DNA of 64,000 nucleotides from Candidula unifasciata (GCA_905116865.2 CAJHNH020001591.1:434001-498000); one strand, 5' to 3'. Positions 43,060-55,909 are shown, numbered from the stretch's first letter. The notes: generated by a model not told the origin, from the letters alone. Made by a program: numbers and translations.

Positions 43060-44735
43060 CTCACTACCATCCTAGTAGGCACTGGACTCTATTGACCAAG
43101 GTAAAGTGAGCTTATATTTCACATTTATTTCATCTAAGTGAGCTTTCCCGTCACAATGTTATGACGCCCCTGTTATTAGCCTGTCCATATGTTCCACCGT
43201 TTGTCGCCTGTTATATATCTTTCTTGGGTAGTTATTCTTTATCTGTGGATTCTGACCTTCGATTTGTAAAATTATACTGGGAAATTTATTGTACTTTGTA
43301 CCAAACAATTTTTTGTAAGGTGGCTACATTCGTTCTTTGTGTGTGGTTTTGTAAATTTATAATCTGGTTGTTGGAGACTGATGTGAAGGTTTTCTTGGGG
43401 AAATTGGATACTGTGATTGCTATTACAGTTCATTTTTTCTTTCATCCTGCCAGGAAAGCAATTTTCTATCATTCTGCACAAAGAGGCAATTATTCCCTGT
43501 TTTTTTCTACGATAGGACTATTACTATTATTATTTTAACTTTCTGTCGTCTTGTTACAATGGCGATTTTCTTTTCCAAATTCTTTTACGCATAAAGATAA
43601 TTATAATCTTGTATTTTTACTGACAAATGTGGAGGAATTAAGACTTTGTAGGTTATCTTTTGTACTGTGTGTTGTATGCCATATTTGATTGTAGTTGTCT
43701 TCTCTAGTCAGTCAGGGATTTACGTATAGGCTGAATAACTACAACTTGAGGCATCACATTCTGATTGGGCGTTTAAAAAAAATTTTTTTTAAGGTACATT
43801 TTCTCCATAAGTGCAGTTACAAGCAACATTTGTATCTTACGGCCTTTTACAAAATTATATAATATAATTGATGTGATTTTGCAAACATATTCTTTATGTT
43901 TGTTTGTGGAAGCGACCACTATAAACCGGCTTAGTCAAGAATTATGCACACAAAAGGGCACGCACTTTAACTTGCGTTTGCCCAGGTGAAACAGTTTTTT
44001 GAGTGTACTGGATTTTGTGTTTCAGTTGGAAGGATTCGTTTATTTGCTTCATTTTAAAAAGTTGTTTCTTTAGTATGCAGCTGATGAGATACAGGGAAAT
44101 ATGCTTGGCAATAAAGTGTGCAATCTATTTCTTTGTGTCTTCTTTATTCACATTCTTTATCATTTCTTTTAACAAACATTAAAAGAGCTGATGTTGAAAG
44201 CAGGTCTCCTACAGCTGAAAGATATGAAACTTGACGAGACTTTCCCTGTAAACTGCTTTGTGAACTCAGTCAGAAATGCAATTAATACACGTAAAACTAT
44301 TGATTGCTAATATTACGCACGAAAAATAATATGAAAGCAGATAACAGCGGCCATTTTATGGTGTAATACGTCACAGGAAAAGACCGGAAGTCGTGCGGTG
44401 ACTAACAGGCCCGCGATGAATGGCTTCAGTAACGATCAGAGTTGAGATCCTATTTCCGTTTGTTTATGCTCTAATGGCAGTTAGCGGGATCCAGACTGTT
44501 TTGCTGGGCTGGGCACTAGCCGTTGGAACACCACACAGACGCCTGTTTCTTTTGGAAGTGGGACGGGATGTTGACTGTAGACATTTCTTTAAAAATAAAT
44601 TTGCTGAGATATTTTTTTAATTCATTCAGACATCTCTGTTGTATGAATCACATGAAATCTTGTTTCTCTTCTCGATGTTACAGCGTTTGGAAAAATCATA
44701 ATTAAAGTTGCCAGTATCTTTCTGTCTGTCTTCCT
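43060..44735. other. AT-rich intron, nothing recognised
   Basis: About 1.7 kb. A 125-codon + frame at 43161-43538 is hydrophobic because of its T-rich sequence and shows no membrane-protein family motif, splice logic or second copy. Confidence 0.4.
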
Positions 44736-44743
44736 GCCCCCTT

Positions 44744-45530
<787 letters not shown>

Positions 45531-45845
45531 ATGTCTGTGATTTGCTTATTAGGAGGCAACAAGTCCTCTTTGTTCATGCAAGTGGGGCGACAGAACCCCC
45601 ACGGAGATATGTCGTCTAAAATTTATGATGTTTTCAAATATGGTCTACTGAGTTTCGCGTCCCTTACAGTATTTTATGGTTACGTACATAATGCAACTTT
45701 CAACACAGAGCTTTCCAAACATTTCATGTCAGTGTCACACTTTTTAGACAAACAATAATTTCGCGACACAATAATTCAATCTTCTAGCAAACCGGAGGTT
45801 TGCAAAACGACACATTTGCCGATATTCTCTAAATATTACCTTGGC

Positions 45846-46008
45846 TCCCAGCTTCTAGTGGGTACCAGGTGCAGCCCTGGGAAATAAAGGCGACCGGCGT
45901 GATGTTGACCACATCACCCACCACGATTAGTCTATAAAATGTAGGTCTAGCCCTGTATGCCCAGTTAGCCTGAAGGCGTGGGAAAGTGTCCTTGACTTTG
46001 TTTTTCTG
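45846..46008 (+). mobile_element. SINE body X, headless copy
   Basis: GTGGGTACCAGGTGCAGCCC, GCGACCGGCGTGATGTTGAC and AGGTCTAGCCCTGTATGCCC. A good body X reference with no head. Confidence 0.7.
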
Positions 46009-46083
46009 CTTACATTTGCCGATTATTCTGTTTAACTCGATATGCCTGTGCGGCTGGCCAGGTCATCATTCACCGCTTCAGAA

Positions 46084-46776
46084 CAAGGCATGACAAACTT
46101 AACAAGCATGTGCAAGGATGACAAACTTTACAAGCATGTGCAAGGATGACAAACTTAACAAGCATGTGCAAGGATGACAGACTTAACAAGCATGTGCAAG
46201 GATGACAAACTTAACAAGCATGTGCAAGGATGACAAACTTAACAAGCATGTGCAAGGATGACAGACTTAACAAGCATGTGCAAGGATGACACACTTAACA
46301 AGCATGTGCAAGGATGACAAACTTAACAAGCATGTGCAAGGATGACAAACTTAACAAGTATGTGTAAGGATGACAAACTTAACAAGTATGTGTAAGGATG
46401 ACAAACTTAACAAGCATGTGCAAGGGTGACGAACTTAACAAGCATGTGCAAGGATGACAGACTTAACAAGCGTGTGTAAGGGTGACCAACTTAACAAGCA
46501 TGTGCAAGGATGACAAACTTTACAAGCATGTGCAAGGGTGACCAACTTAACAAGCATGTGTAAGGGTGACCAACTTAACAAGCATGTGCAAGGATGACAA
46601 ACTTAACAGCATGTGCAAGGATGACAGACTTAACAGCATGTGCAAGGATGACAGACTTAACAAGCAAGTGCAATGATGACAACCCCAACAAGCATTTTCT
46701 AGGATGACAAACTTAACAAGCATGTGCAATGATGACAAACTTAAGTAGCATGTGCAAGGAGGACAGACTTAACAAA
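46084..46776. repeat. 28-bp tandem array, left block, about 25 copies
   Basis: Unit AAGGATGACAAACTTAACAA, then GCATGTGC, with CAGAC and GGTGACC variants. Direct repeats without spacers. Confidence 0.95.
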
Positions 46777-47128
46777 AACACCCATACAAGACCCTTGCTC
46801 ATCAGTTACTTCTGTCCAGATAGCAGGCGCGCCGCCGCAGACAAAATATTGGGGTGGGGGGGGGGGGGGGGGGGGCTTGTTAAATTCAGCAATAGTAACA
46901 ACGATTATTAAAAGAAATTGTATTATTCTTAGTAGTAAACAATTAAGCAGGGCTTAAACTTTTTGAGCCGTCACCTGTAAAAAAATAATGGGGCCCCAAA
47001 ATGCTTGTTTAATAAGACAATAATAATAGTTGTAAATATGTTTTAGCAACCAAAAAAAATAAATAAAAAAAAAACTCATATTGAAAGTAAAATGAAATGT
47101 ATAAAGAAATACCTTAACAGAGAATGTG
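46777..47128 (+). repeat. Dispersed repeat P1, copy 2, inside the 28-bp array
   Basis: Interrupts the array between CAGACTTAACA and GTGAAGGATGACAAAC. Same limits as the copy at 37653 (AACACCCATACAAGACCCTT to AACAGAGAATGT), with G- and A-runs of different length. CTTAACA occurs both at the left junction and within the last 20 bp of P1, so a target duplication cannot be separated from chance. Confidence 0.85.
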
Positions 47129-48119
47129 AAGGATGACAAACTTAACAAGCAAGTGCAAGGATGACAAACTTAACAAGCCTGTGCAATGATGATAATCTTA
47201 ACAAGCACGTGCAAGGATGAAAAACTTAACAAGCATGTGCAAAGATGACAAACTTAACAAGCATGTGCAAGGATGACAAACTTAACAACCATGTGCAAGG
47301 ATGATAAACTAAACAAGCATGTGCAAGGATGATAAACTTAACAAGCATGTGCAAAGATGACAAACTTAACAAGCATGTGCAAGGGTGACAAACTTAACAA
47401 GCATGTGCAAGGATGATAAACTATACAAGCATGTGCAAGGATGATAAACTTAACAAGCATGTGCAATGATGATAAACTAAACAAGCATGTGCAAGGATGA
47501 TAAACTTAACAACCATATGCAAGGATGATAAACTTAACAAGCATGTGCAAGGATGATAAACTTAACAAGCATGTGCAAGGATGATAAACTAAACAAGCAT
47601 GTGCAAGGATGATAAACTTAACAAGCATGTGCAAGGATGATAAACTAAACAAGCATGTGCAAGGATGATAAACTTAACAAGCATGTGCAAGGATGATAAA
47701 CTTAACAAGCATGTGCAAGGATGATAAACTTAACAAGCATGTGCAAGGATGATAAACTAAACAAGCATGTGCAAGGATGATAAACTTAACAAGCATGTGC
47801 AAGGATGATAAACTAAACAAGCATGTGCAAGGATGATAAACTTAACAAGCGTGTGTAAGGATGATAAACTTAACAAGCATGTGCAAGGATGATAAACTTA
47901 ACAAGCATGTGTAAGGGTGACCAACTTAACAAGCGTGTGCAAGGATGACAAACTTTACAAAAGTGTGCAAGGATGATAAACTTAACAAGCATGTGCAAGG
48001 GTGACCAACTTAACAAGCATGTGCAAGGGTGACCAACTTAACAAGCATGTGCAAGGGTGACCAACTTAACAAGCATGTGCAAGGATGACAAACTTAACAA
48101 GCATGTGCAAGGGTGACCA
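47129..48119. repeat. 28-bp tandem array, right block, about 35 copies
   Basis: Same unit. The core is dominated by GATAAACTTAAC and GATAAACTAAAC forms that often alternate as 56-bp dimers. The far right shifts to GGTGACCAACTTAAC. Confidence 0.95.
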
Positions 48120-48235
48120 GAAAGTAAATCGAGGGACGGGGGGGGGGGGATTCTGAGGCTGGGTATTTTTAGCCAAATGGCTAATGGCTACTTTCATAGA
48201 CTGTGCAGATTAGGAGTTTGTTTAGCCTTTGTTAA

Positions 48236-48305
48236 AAAAAATCCACAGTTTTACCGAGGATTCCAACCCGGGTCGCCCTCACGAGAGCCCTGCGTTAAAG
48301 CTGTA
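48236..48305 (-). mobile_element. tRNA-like SINE head fragment
   Basis: On the - strand GGGCGACCCGGGTTGGAATC has a B-box-like core, preceded by GTGAGGG. It resembles the start of F/V SINEs but is too short to assign. Confidence 0.35.
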
Positions 48306-48404
48306 TGGAACGAAAGAGAAACTCCAAATTAGAACGAAACAATTTCAGTTGTATCACAAGAACTAGTTTGTCGGTATAAAAAAAAGAAAGTGATGACGAA
48401 GAAG

Positions 48405-48501
48405 ATGAAGAAGAAGAAGAAGAAGAAGAAGAAGAAGAAGAAGAAGAAGAAGAAGAAGAAGAAGAAGAAGAAGAAGAAGAAGAAGAAGAAGAAGAAGAAG
48501 G
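48405..48501. repeat. (GAA)n microsatellite
   Basis: About 32 GAA units. Length and purity put it in the range where GAA/TTC can form triplex DNA. Confidence 0.97.
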
Positions 48502-48529
48502 AAAAAAAAGAAAAGAAGAAGAAGAAAGT

Positions 48530-49165
48530 TTGCGACACACACTTTTACACCCTCCTGTGATTGTTGAAGATGAGGATCGAATTCTGTAATGTTGTCGGTT
48601 CTTGAATCAACTCAACTCAGCTCAACTTTTACACTGCAACTGTGCTCTAGTGTATAACATTTCTGATCGCAAACCCACACACTCTCCCCATCGTGTCATC
48701 TTCTGTGATAGAATTTTCCACATTGTTATTAATGTTTACAAATTTATCAACGGTTTCTGCCATCTTTTACACTTTATTGAATTTCCAAGCCGGCGCTTGT
48801 TTTGACAGCCAACATTTGTAGGAGATGAGGTGCCTGCTGTTTGAGTTATCTGTGTCAGATTTCAGCGCAAAAGTTATTATATGCGTCATGCGAGGAATCC
48901 CTTTGGGATTTGCCAACGCATGTGTGAGTGTGAATATGATTGTGTGTGTTTGTGCGGGAGTGATTGTGTCTGTGTGCGTGTGTGAGTGCACAAGAGTTAC
49001 TCAACCGAGGACAAGAGCATGAAAGGCAAATTTTAAAATGTGAATAATTGGGACGAGATTTACAGTAATTATAATAGAGAATTTACGCGGAACAATTTCA
49101 CGAAATTCATGGCAAAGTTTGGCCAGGCTTGGCGAGAAAGTCTGGCAGGATTTGGCCACGTCATT
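48530..49165. other. Intron sequence without recognised feature
   Basis: Contains an imperfect (GT)n-rich stretch at about 48918-48985. Nothing else recognised. Confidence 0.4.
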
Positions 49166-49169
49166 TAAA

Positions 49170-49545
49170 AAAAATCAAGCGCAAAACATGATAGAAAAAT
49201 TAGTAACCATGGAAATGAGATGTCTGAAAAGGGCTGCAGGAGTGACCAGAAGAGATACAATGAAGAAGGAGATCATAAGAGAACAATTCGGCAGAAAACC
49301 CATTCTTAATTACATCCAAAGACAGCAAATTAATTCGTTTGCCAACTTAGAGAGAATGCCTGGTGACGCTAAACAATAAACAACATAACCAAAAGAGAAG
49401 AAGGATGTAGAGCACGAGGTAGACCAAGAACAAAATGGAAAGATAACATCAGAGAAAGTCGATGTGTTTATGATCGAGGCGACCAGAAGCAAAACCCTCT
49501 ACCCCCGAGGCGGCAAAAAAGGAAGTGAAGAGGATGAGAAGAAGA
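49170..49545 (+). mobile_element. Non-LTR retrotransposon 3' end, RT-tail group 3
   Basis: The + frame reads MIEKLVTMEMRCLKRAAGVT, then RRDTMKKEIIREQFG and INSFANLERMPGDAKQ. In another frame it continues RARGRPRTKWK and DNIRES. A further frame shows ATRSKTLYPRGGKKGSEEDE, matching the end of the copy at 41285. Confidence 0.7.
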
Positions 49546-49549
49546 AGCA

Positions 49550-49755
49550 GAAGCAGAGAAAGATTTCCAACTACCAAGGGATTTTTTACGTGCGTAACAA
49601 TGCACACGGGCGTTCCAACTCACTACCCAGAGTCCAGGGGGAATTACTAGAAGTCCAAGTCCACGTGAAAAAAATCCCAGCCCTTTCCGGGGATTGAACC
49701 CGGAACCTCTAGCACTCGAGGCGGACACCATGCCTCGAGACCACGCAGTCCCCTT
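49550..49755 (-). mobile_element. SINE F/V copy
   Basis: The - strand head (GGGGACTGCGTGGTCTCGAG, then GGTTCCGGGTTCAATCCCCG) is strongly tRNA-like. The body reads GGGCTGGGATTTTTTTCACG and CCCGTGTGCATTGTTACGCA, then CGTAAAAAATCCCTTGGTAG. Related copies lie at 50545 and 56755. Confidence 0.7.
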
Positions 49756-49759
49756 ACGA

Positions 49760-49850
49760 CATTCTTGTTAGCGAGGCAGTCTGTCTGTTCCCGTCTGTTC
49801 CCGAACTCAACAGAGCCCCGGAACCCACACGATGACACAAACAGACCCAC
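49760..49850 (-). mobile_element. CxC-peptide repeat, 5' scrap
   Basis: ACGACATTCTTGTTAGCGAG and GCCCCGGAACCCACACGATG match the outer end of the family. Confidence 0.4.
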
Positions 49851-49859
49851 ATATTCCAG

Positions 49860-50540
49860 CGTTATACGCACACAAAGATCCTACAATAAAAAATATATTG
49901 TGTAGCCTACACGACAGAGTAGATTGTTATCAGTCAAAGCATCTTACAGCATAACTTAATGTGTGCACCCGTCTAGGCGTCCGTGTACCGCTGTATTTCT
50001 CTCTCCTGCTTCTCCCGTTCTCCTAGCTACACAATTGTTTGTTTTCTTTGTGAAGTAGCCAGAATTGCCGACCATACTTAAAGAATTGTAGATTGGAGCA
50101 CTTAAGTGTTTATCCGTCTACAGGGAAAATAGTTATGGAAAACCAGACAGTAACATTATAGAAAAAAAAAAAAAAACACTATTGTTTAATATTCTCACTA
50201 GAAATTAATCAATACTGGATCAAATAAAAGGACACACATTCCACAGACGACATTTAGCACGACGTCCATCAAAAGGAGACACGTGTTGTGTTTCCCTGGA
50301 AGCCACGTGACACTAGGCTTCATCTAACGGCACTTTAGTCTCGGAAAGGTCACAGCATTCAGCGCAAAGGAACCAAATCCCTGCAGGCGGGAGTCGCCTT
50401 TTGTAGGTCCTACGTGAATTCTTGAATCGATCTGTCTATGATTCCCAACTCCTCCCCTGTCTTGTTGGCACATTTTCATCTTTCCAGAAGATAGTTTCCG
50501 TTTCTGTTTCAACAATGGATCAACATCACCGCACAAACTC
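49860..50540. other. Intron sequence without recognised feature
   Basis: A-run at 50161-50175. No exon or repeat assigned. Confidence 0.4.
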
Positions 50541-50544
50541 ACTA

Positions 50545-50745
50545 CCCAAATTTCAGCCCCAGTAAAGGCTGTAATTTCCCCTGTTCTCTGGGTAGTAAAA
50601 TCGGATGCCTACCCAAAGTATTCAGGTGCTACAGAGTTCGTGAACTGCGCTGAGATTGTTTGGGCTCAGGCTTGAGTCAGAAGTAGAAAAGAGCACTCAT
50701 GGGTTACTACCTTTGTGCCATGAAGTTGATCCGTAATCTTAATCA
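50545..50745 (+). mobile_element. SINE F/V, 3' part
   Basis: CCCCAGTAAAGGCTGTAATT is followed by GGCTCAGGCTTGAGTCAGAA, then GTTACTACCTTTGTGCCATG and AAGTTGATCCGTAATC. The last parts are shared with 56985-57110. Confidence 0.55.
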
Positions 50746-50819
50746 TATTAAACTCAACTCTTAGCCAATCTGTAATCATTGTTTTTTTTTAAAAATCCCG
50801 ATTCCCTTCCTAAACTTAC

Positions 50820-51005
50820 CCTCTCTCTCTCTCTCTCCTCTCTCCCACTCTGTCTGCCCTCTGTCTCCCCTCTTTCTTTCCCTCATCTCTCTCCCATTTT
50901 CTCTCTCTCCATCTCTCTCCACCTCACTCCCTCCCCTCTTTCTTTCCCTCATCTCTCTACCATTCTCTCCCCCCCCCCTGTCCACCCCCCCCCTTCTCTC
51001 TCTCT
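50820..51005. repeat. CT-rich low-complexity with two C-runs
   Basis: Degenerate (CT)n and TCTCTCCC words arranged as an approximately 65-bp duplication (TTTCTTTCCCTCATCTCTCT at two places), ending in C-runs near 50970 and 50985. Confidence 0.8.
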
Positions 51006-51243
51006 TTTCACACAACACGGACAAAAGCCTTCTGTTCTCACGAATCTACCTCAATACCTGTATTGTTCACGTCCCGCCTGCACACATCTTTATATCGCAG
51101 TAGAGACCCATTCTACTTCTACCCAATTATAGTTCACTAGAGAGGACGTCCTTAGTGGCTCTGCCATCATCAATTCTTGCAATTTGGGCTGTTCTATCTA
51201 CCTTCTCTTCAACTTGAATAAACACACTTTTTTTTTTTTTTAA

Positions 51244-51452
51244 ACGTATCCAGAAACCATGAGTTGTAAACCCTTTGGCTCGGTACTATGGATATCGCAA
51301 CCCTTCGGCCTTGATTCCATTATAGGTACCGTTAATCTGGGAGAAATGTGGCTTTTCTGCCTACCCCCGTGAGTGAACCCGGACCACAAGGAGTTCGTCA
51401 CTCGGCCGCCGCGAAAGTCAGGTTTACCCAACTTCGCTAGAGAGCCGGGCTT
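51244..51452 (-). mobile_element. SINE D/W, near full-length
   Basis: Reversed body W (CATGAGTTGTAAACCCTTTG, GCAACCCTTCGGCCTTGATT) and reversed head D (AGTGAACCCGGACCACAAGG, AACTTCGCTAGAGAGCCGGG). The T-run before it is its reversed poly-A tail. Confidence 0.8.
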
Positions 51453-51454
51453 AA

Positions 51455-53045
51455 CACACAGATGTTTATCCTCACACTCGGGGTTTTCTGGGTGTATAGT
51501 GTTGGACATGTTTATCGACCAAACTGCACTGAATGTATGATGTCATCACTATCGCGTCTTTTGCCTTGACTTCCCATGACATTTCCAGACTCGTTCCCTC
51601 AAATTCTGACCTCAAACCACAATCGGTCATGTCCGACAGAATTGCAATATTTGCAGCAGAATCATGCATATAAACTGCTGCCTGCTCCAAATACCAGTTT
51701 TTGGTCATAAACACTGCAAAACATCTGGCACACATTACGGCTCACATGCAAAACATCTGGCACACATTACGGCTCACAGCTCTTTACGATTTCATGAATT
51801 GAAAAACGACAGTAGGTAAGTATTCGATAAATGAGTCCTTATATATTCTAGCGATCTGTCACATTCGGTGGTATGCGGTACAAATTTAAGGGATTCTTGA
51901 TATCATTACAAACAGAACATCATCTTTAGAATGAAATTTTTTGTGAAATTCTAATATTTGTAAATTACTGGGGATCGAAGAGAAGTAACACCAGTGAATG
52001 ATTGTGGCGTTAATTATCAGAAATGCTCATAAACCTTGCTGCAAATAGCACAGTTGACCTAGACAAAATGACATCTACAAATTTCACCTCTCTACTAACC
52101 GTTTGGGTGGAGGTCCCGTGACAAAAAGAAAAAAATATATACACACAGACACAAGGATTTTAAGAGTTTATATTATACGACTCTAATAAGATATTATAAG
52201 ATAATAGGTTAACCATTATGACTATTAGAATGTATTCAGTCGTTTCGATAATGGTGCCAAGTCTTATCTTACTGGGAACCACTGCATCAGAGTGACTATT
52301 CTCTGGTCACTACTTCGTCTGTTGGCATCTTATTTACAACCGCTACTTAGTCACAGGAATACGGTAATTGGTTAAGACTTGTCAACTCGGGAAACAGCTC
52401 CACCGGGATCCCTTCTCGTATGTTCGCTGGTCATGCAATTAGCATACCTAAACCAGTAGACGTAGGTCACTCAGGAGCTTTGCCCTTCTAAGTGGGCCTC
52501 AGATTAAACTCTGTCCTTGCACTAGTTGGACTGGACAGCGAAGAGAGAATTGCCCATGTAGTGCAATTGCCTGGTTGCCCGTAAATGCCAAAGTGGAAAT
52601 TCGATTTTTTCACTAGTGTATTTGTCAGGGTTGGAAATGTTATTTGGGTTAACTTTTGTTACTGCCAAAGCTGGACAAACAAGCATACAGTGGTATCTCG
52701 GTATACGCACTTAATCCGTTCCTGGTCCTTGGACATATGCCAATCGAATTTTCCCCATCAGGAAAAGAAAAAAAAAAGGAGCGATAATCCGTTCCCATAA
52801 AACTGTTATTATTATTGGTACTTACTGCATTCAAGGGGTTGTATAAAATCATGCTTATACTGCTTAATACTTAAATACAAACTTTCAGATGCAATTAGAT
52901 TAAATGAATCAACATTTAATCTCACTTTTCCTTCCTAAGAAAAGATGCGGGCCTACTAGGGGTGGGTGGAGGGTGGGGGGGGGGGGGGGGGTTGGGTTCG
53001 GAAGGAGCGTCACCTTCTAAAAAAACTTTAGGAATATGGGATACT
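51455..53045. other. Intron sequence, mostly unrecognised
   Basis: Includes a two-copy 32-bp direct repeat at about 51715-51778 (ACATCTGGCACACATTACGG core) and a poly-G tract at about 52975-52990. No exon or repeat family assigned. Confidence 0.4.
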
Positions 53046-53050
53046 TGTGT

Positions 53051-53122
<72 letters not shown>
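53051..53122. repeat. (CT)n microsatellite
   Basis: About 36 CT units with one TTT step. Confidence 0.97.
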
Positions 53123-53124
<2 letters not shown>

Positions 53125-53126
<2 letters not shown>

Positions 53127-53825
53127 TTTTCACTACCTGGACCTGGTTGAGCTTTCTCTGACTATGCTGTTACGGCTTATATGAGCTGTGTTGGCGTGAT
53201 ACTTCGCTGTAAAGTCAGTGACATCTATCCGTGGCTTTGTGTCGAGAGAAGTAAACAAAGATAACGCCCAGTATTGCGACTAATTTTGACACATACAAGT
53301 TCTGACATGTCTGTCTTATTAAGATTAAATGTTGTATACCAAGCAAATGTTTCAGTGTCTACATAGGACGTATACCAAGTTGAACGTACACCAAAGCGAA
53401 CGCACGCTAAGGCACCACTTTATTATTATTCTTAAAATACATGGTTCTACACCAGCTGCAAGCGATTAGGCAGCAGCACAGTCTCATAGAGCATACAGTG
53501 TTCTTCAAACCGTTTACACCATCGGACCGGAAAAATAATGGAAATATTTCTCGGACTGCCTGACAGCTAATACAGAAAGAAGGACAAAAGTGGATAGAAT
53601 TTTACTGGTTGAATCTAATGTTATAAACAAAACCTTTGTATCTGAACAAAGAAGACACAAAAAGTAAATTGCATAATTTATTGCCTGGCATATTATGCTG
53701 TATCTCGTCCGGTGCATACTAGAGTAACAAATGGTTAACATGAAGCAAATAAATGAATCCTTCGAACTGAAACACTAAATCAACTACATTAACAAACTGT
53801 CTGTTTCACCAGGGTAACCGCCAAG
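53125..53825. other. Intron sequence without recognised feature
   Basis: No exon or repeat family recognised. Confidence 0.4.
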
Positions 53826-54096
53826 GCTAATAATTGGCTAATAAACAGCATCCTTTTTCGGAAGCTGAAATATTTTGGTCTTATCAAGCGCTGCGACGGA
53901 TTGGAATTTTTTTTAGCAGAAGGCATGGTACCAGGAAGAAGTGGCAGGGGCCGACCGACACGAAGATGGGCACAGGATATAAGTGACTCCTTGAGTAAGA
54001 AAGTACATGAGGCGGGAGAACTGGTGAAAGACTGAGTTTCTTTCAGGCAGACTGTCATGAGAGCGAGTTCTGCAGAGGACCTGCTATATGATGATG
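53826..54096 (+). mobile_element. Non-LTR retrotransposon 3' end, RT-tail group 1
   Basis: The + frame reads NWLINSILFRKLKYFGLIKR, then MVPGRSGRGRPTRRWAQD and LSKKVHEAGELVKD. It ends GACCTGCTATATGATGATGA. About 300 bp 5' of repeat P2. Confidence 0.75.
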
Positions 54097-54199
54097 ATGA
54101 ACTGCCAAGGTGAAAATCATGTCTTTCTGTCATGTTGATCTGTACAGGTGATTTCGAGACATTTGGTGTTTAAAGGCAAGACTTTTGATTTAAACAAAC

Positions 54200-54525
54200 G
54201 TTAGTCTCCCCACGGGAAGTAAGTCACATTCCACTGATAAATTTGTTGGACTAGTCTACGGTGGTCGAACTTATGTGTGTGGCGTTTTTTATTCGACGAA
54301 AGAGACTGCCTGTGACATAGGTTGCAGCACTCTCTATGGAGATTGTGTGTTAGACCCAGTTTGTAAATGTTTTTGTGGTGTTAGAAGCGCTTGCAAGGTG
54401 AAATATAGAACACTCGATATCAGCGGCTTTGGGGAACATCCACGGGATTTTGTGTAAAGGTCAGGTGTCCCAAGGCCGACCAATCAGAAGTGAGCTAATG
54501 TGTACCGGTGAATGGGGAGACCAAC
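54200..54525 (+). repeat. Dispersed repeat P2, copy 2
   Basis: Second copy of P2 (GAGACTGCCTGTGACATAGG, GTGTGTTAGACCCAGTTTGT, CGACCAATCAGAAGTGAGCT). The 60-codon cysteine-rich frame at 54275-54457 lies within it and is broken in copy 1, so I do not call it a gene. It ends about 105 bp before myosin exon 3. Confidence 0.7.
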
Positions 54526-54631
54526 GTAAGATTTACCGACTGTTGAAACGCACTATAGAGGCCTTTTTAACCAACCAGCAGTGTTTTTCCTTTTTCTTGT
54601 GTTCTTGACATTTCCTTAACCTTGAACTCAG

Positions 54632-54838
54632 ACCTTCACGGGGTCCATCTTGGTGGCCGTCAACCCTTACAAGGAGTTGAAGATCTATGAGCAGAAGGAG
54701 GTCAGTACTTACAGTGGTCAGAAAATCAGTCACGTGGAACCACATATCTTCGCCATAGCGGAAGCTGCCTTTCAGAGTCTCCACAGCTCCAGCGTCAACC
54801 AGAGCTGTATTATCAGCGGCGAGAGTGGAGCTGGCAAG
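54632..54838 (+). CDS. Unconventional myosin, coding exon 3 (P-loop)
   Basis: Exactly 69 codons, phase 0 in and out. Acceptor CCTTGAACTCAG ends at 54631 and donor AAG/GTTAGT begins at 54839. It encodes [20 protein letters not shown] (beta-strand and NPx6Y purine-binding loop), then [20 protein letters not shown], and [15 protein letters not shown], the ATP-binding P-loop. The intron falls between K and T of GESGAGKT. The motif set is diagnostic of a myosin motor. [12 protein letters not shown] with a VEPHIFAIA helix suggests a MyTH4-FERM-like or related unconventional class more than conventional myosin II, but class is not settled. Confidence 0.97.
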
Positions 54839-54884
54839 GTTAGTTTCTTTTGGAACCTTGATTTTAATCTTCTTTTTGTCCTAG

Positions 54885-55445
54885 TCTGGTAGTCTTAGTT
54901 TCAGCTTTATAGCAAACAGGTCGCCCCATCGCTGCTTCGCTCCTGTGCCAACTAAAAACACACATAATGTTTATCACAGTCCTTTGTGTAAAAATTAACA
55001 AGACTGCTGTCTCAGCATGTCTATCATACACACGCATTAAAAGCATACGGTAGCCATCAGAAGTGCTAACACAAACAGTCCGACATTAGAAATGCAGTTC
55101 ATCATTGATGGTAACAGAAGTCACCAAAAGATCAGCAGTTGCACACGCGATCAATTTTTATCACATAAGGGCACCAACAACATTGCGACAACAGGCATCG
55201 CGCCATTTTCGGAATCTTCAATTCACACCACCACGTTGGTCACAGTCGAAAAAACATTCCAATGAAATCCGCAGCTCACAGTGTCACGCCATGCATTCAA
55301 CTGAGAAGCTGGGCGACGAAACTATATCCTTTCAGTCTACAAATGGAGCAAAAATGCAACGGCCACCGTCTGGCAGAAGGAAATAAAAACTGGCTCGGCT
55401 CCAAATAGCGCCCGTGCCTAGTGTCCATTTTGACCTATCACTGCT
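54885..55445 (+). repeat. Element E, near full-length copy
   Basis: TAGTCTTAGTTTCAGCTTTA through ACACATAATGTTTATCACAG, then GAGAAGCTGGGCGACGAAAC and ATGCAACGGCCACCGTCTGG. It starts 46 bp after the exon 3 donor. Confidence 0.65.
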
Positions 55446-55490
55446 CGTGATTTTTAGATGATAAATTATTAAAAAAGAGGAAAAAGAGGA

Positions 55491-55560
55491 AGTGAAGAAG
55501 AAGAAGAAGAAGAAGAAGAAAAAGAAGAAAAAGAAGAAGAAGAAGAAGAAGAAGAAGAAT
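55491..55560. repeat. (GAA)n microsatellite
   Basis: GAA units with two AAA interruptions. It follows element E. Confidence 0.95.
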
Positions 55561-55829
55561 TAAATATCAGTGAAAGCTTGCATTTCATGGAAAGAATAAA
55601 AAATAGAGATTGGGGAAAAAACTGCGAATGAAAAGACAACTACTAAAAGAAATTCAGCGGAGAAAGAGAGAGATGGAGAGAGAGAGAAAAAGAGAACGAA
55701 CGAAAGAATGAACGAGCAAACTTTATTTTCAAAAGGTTTACAAATTGGGCACCCAGGCACATCTTACATTAGGCCCTTCCAAACACCCACCTTTCACACA
55801 GCAGTTGTATTTTAGAGACGGAGATAGAG

Positions 55830-55831
<2 letters not shown>

Positions 55832-55902
<71 letters not shown>
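55832..55902. repeat. (GA)n microsatellite
   Basis: About 35 GA units. Confidence 0.97.

Positions 55903-55904
<2 letters not shown>

Positions 55905-55909
<5 letters not shown>

Noticed and set aside
43161..43538. 125-codon hydrophobic frame as a membrane protein
   Set aside because: T-rich sequence gives F/L/V codons by composition. No family motif, no splice logic and no coding-like third-position bias by eye.
46084..48119. 28-bp direct repeats of CRISPR-like length
   Set aside because: Units abut without unique spacers, sit in a eukaryotic intron and vary like a minisatellite. No cas-like gene is present.
49677..49752. tRNA gene on the - strand
   Set aside because: A- and B-boxes are clear but the anticodon arm and acceptor stem do not pair properly, and SINE body V follows. 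It is the head of an F/V SINE.
54275..54457. Cysteine-rich 60-codon frame as a possible secreted peptide gene
   Set aside because: It lies in dispersed repeat P2, begins without a signal peptide, and its other copy is disrupted. Kept only as a low-interest note.
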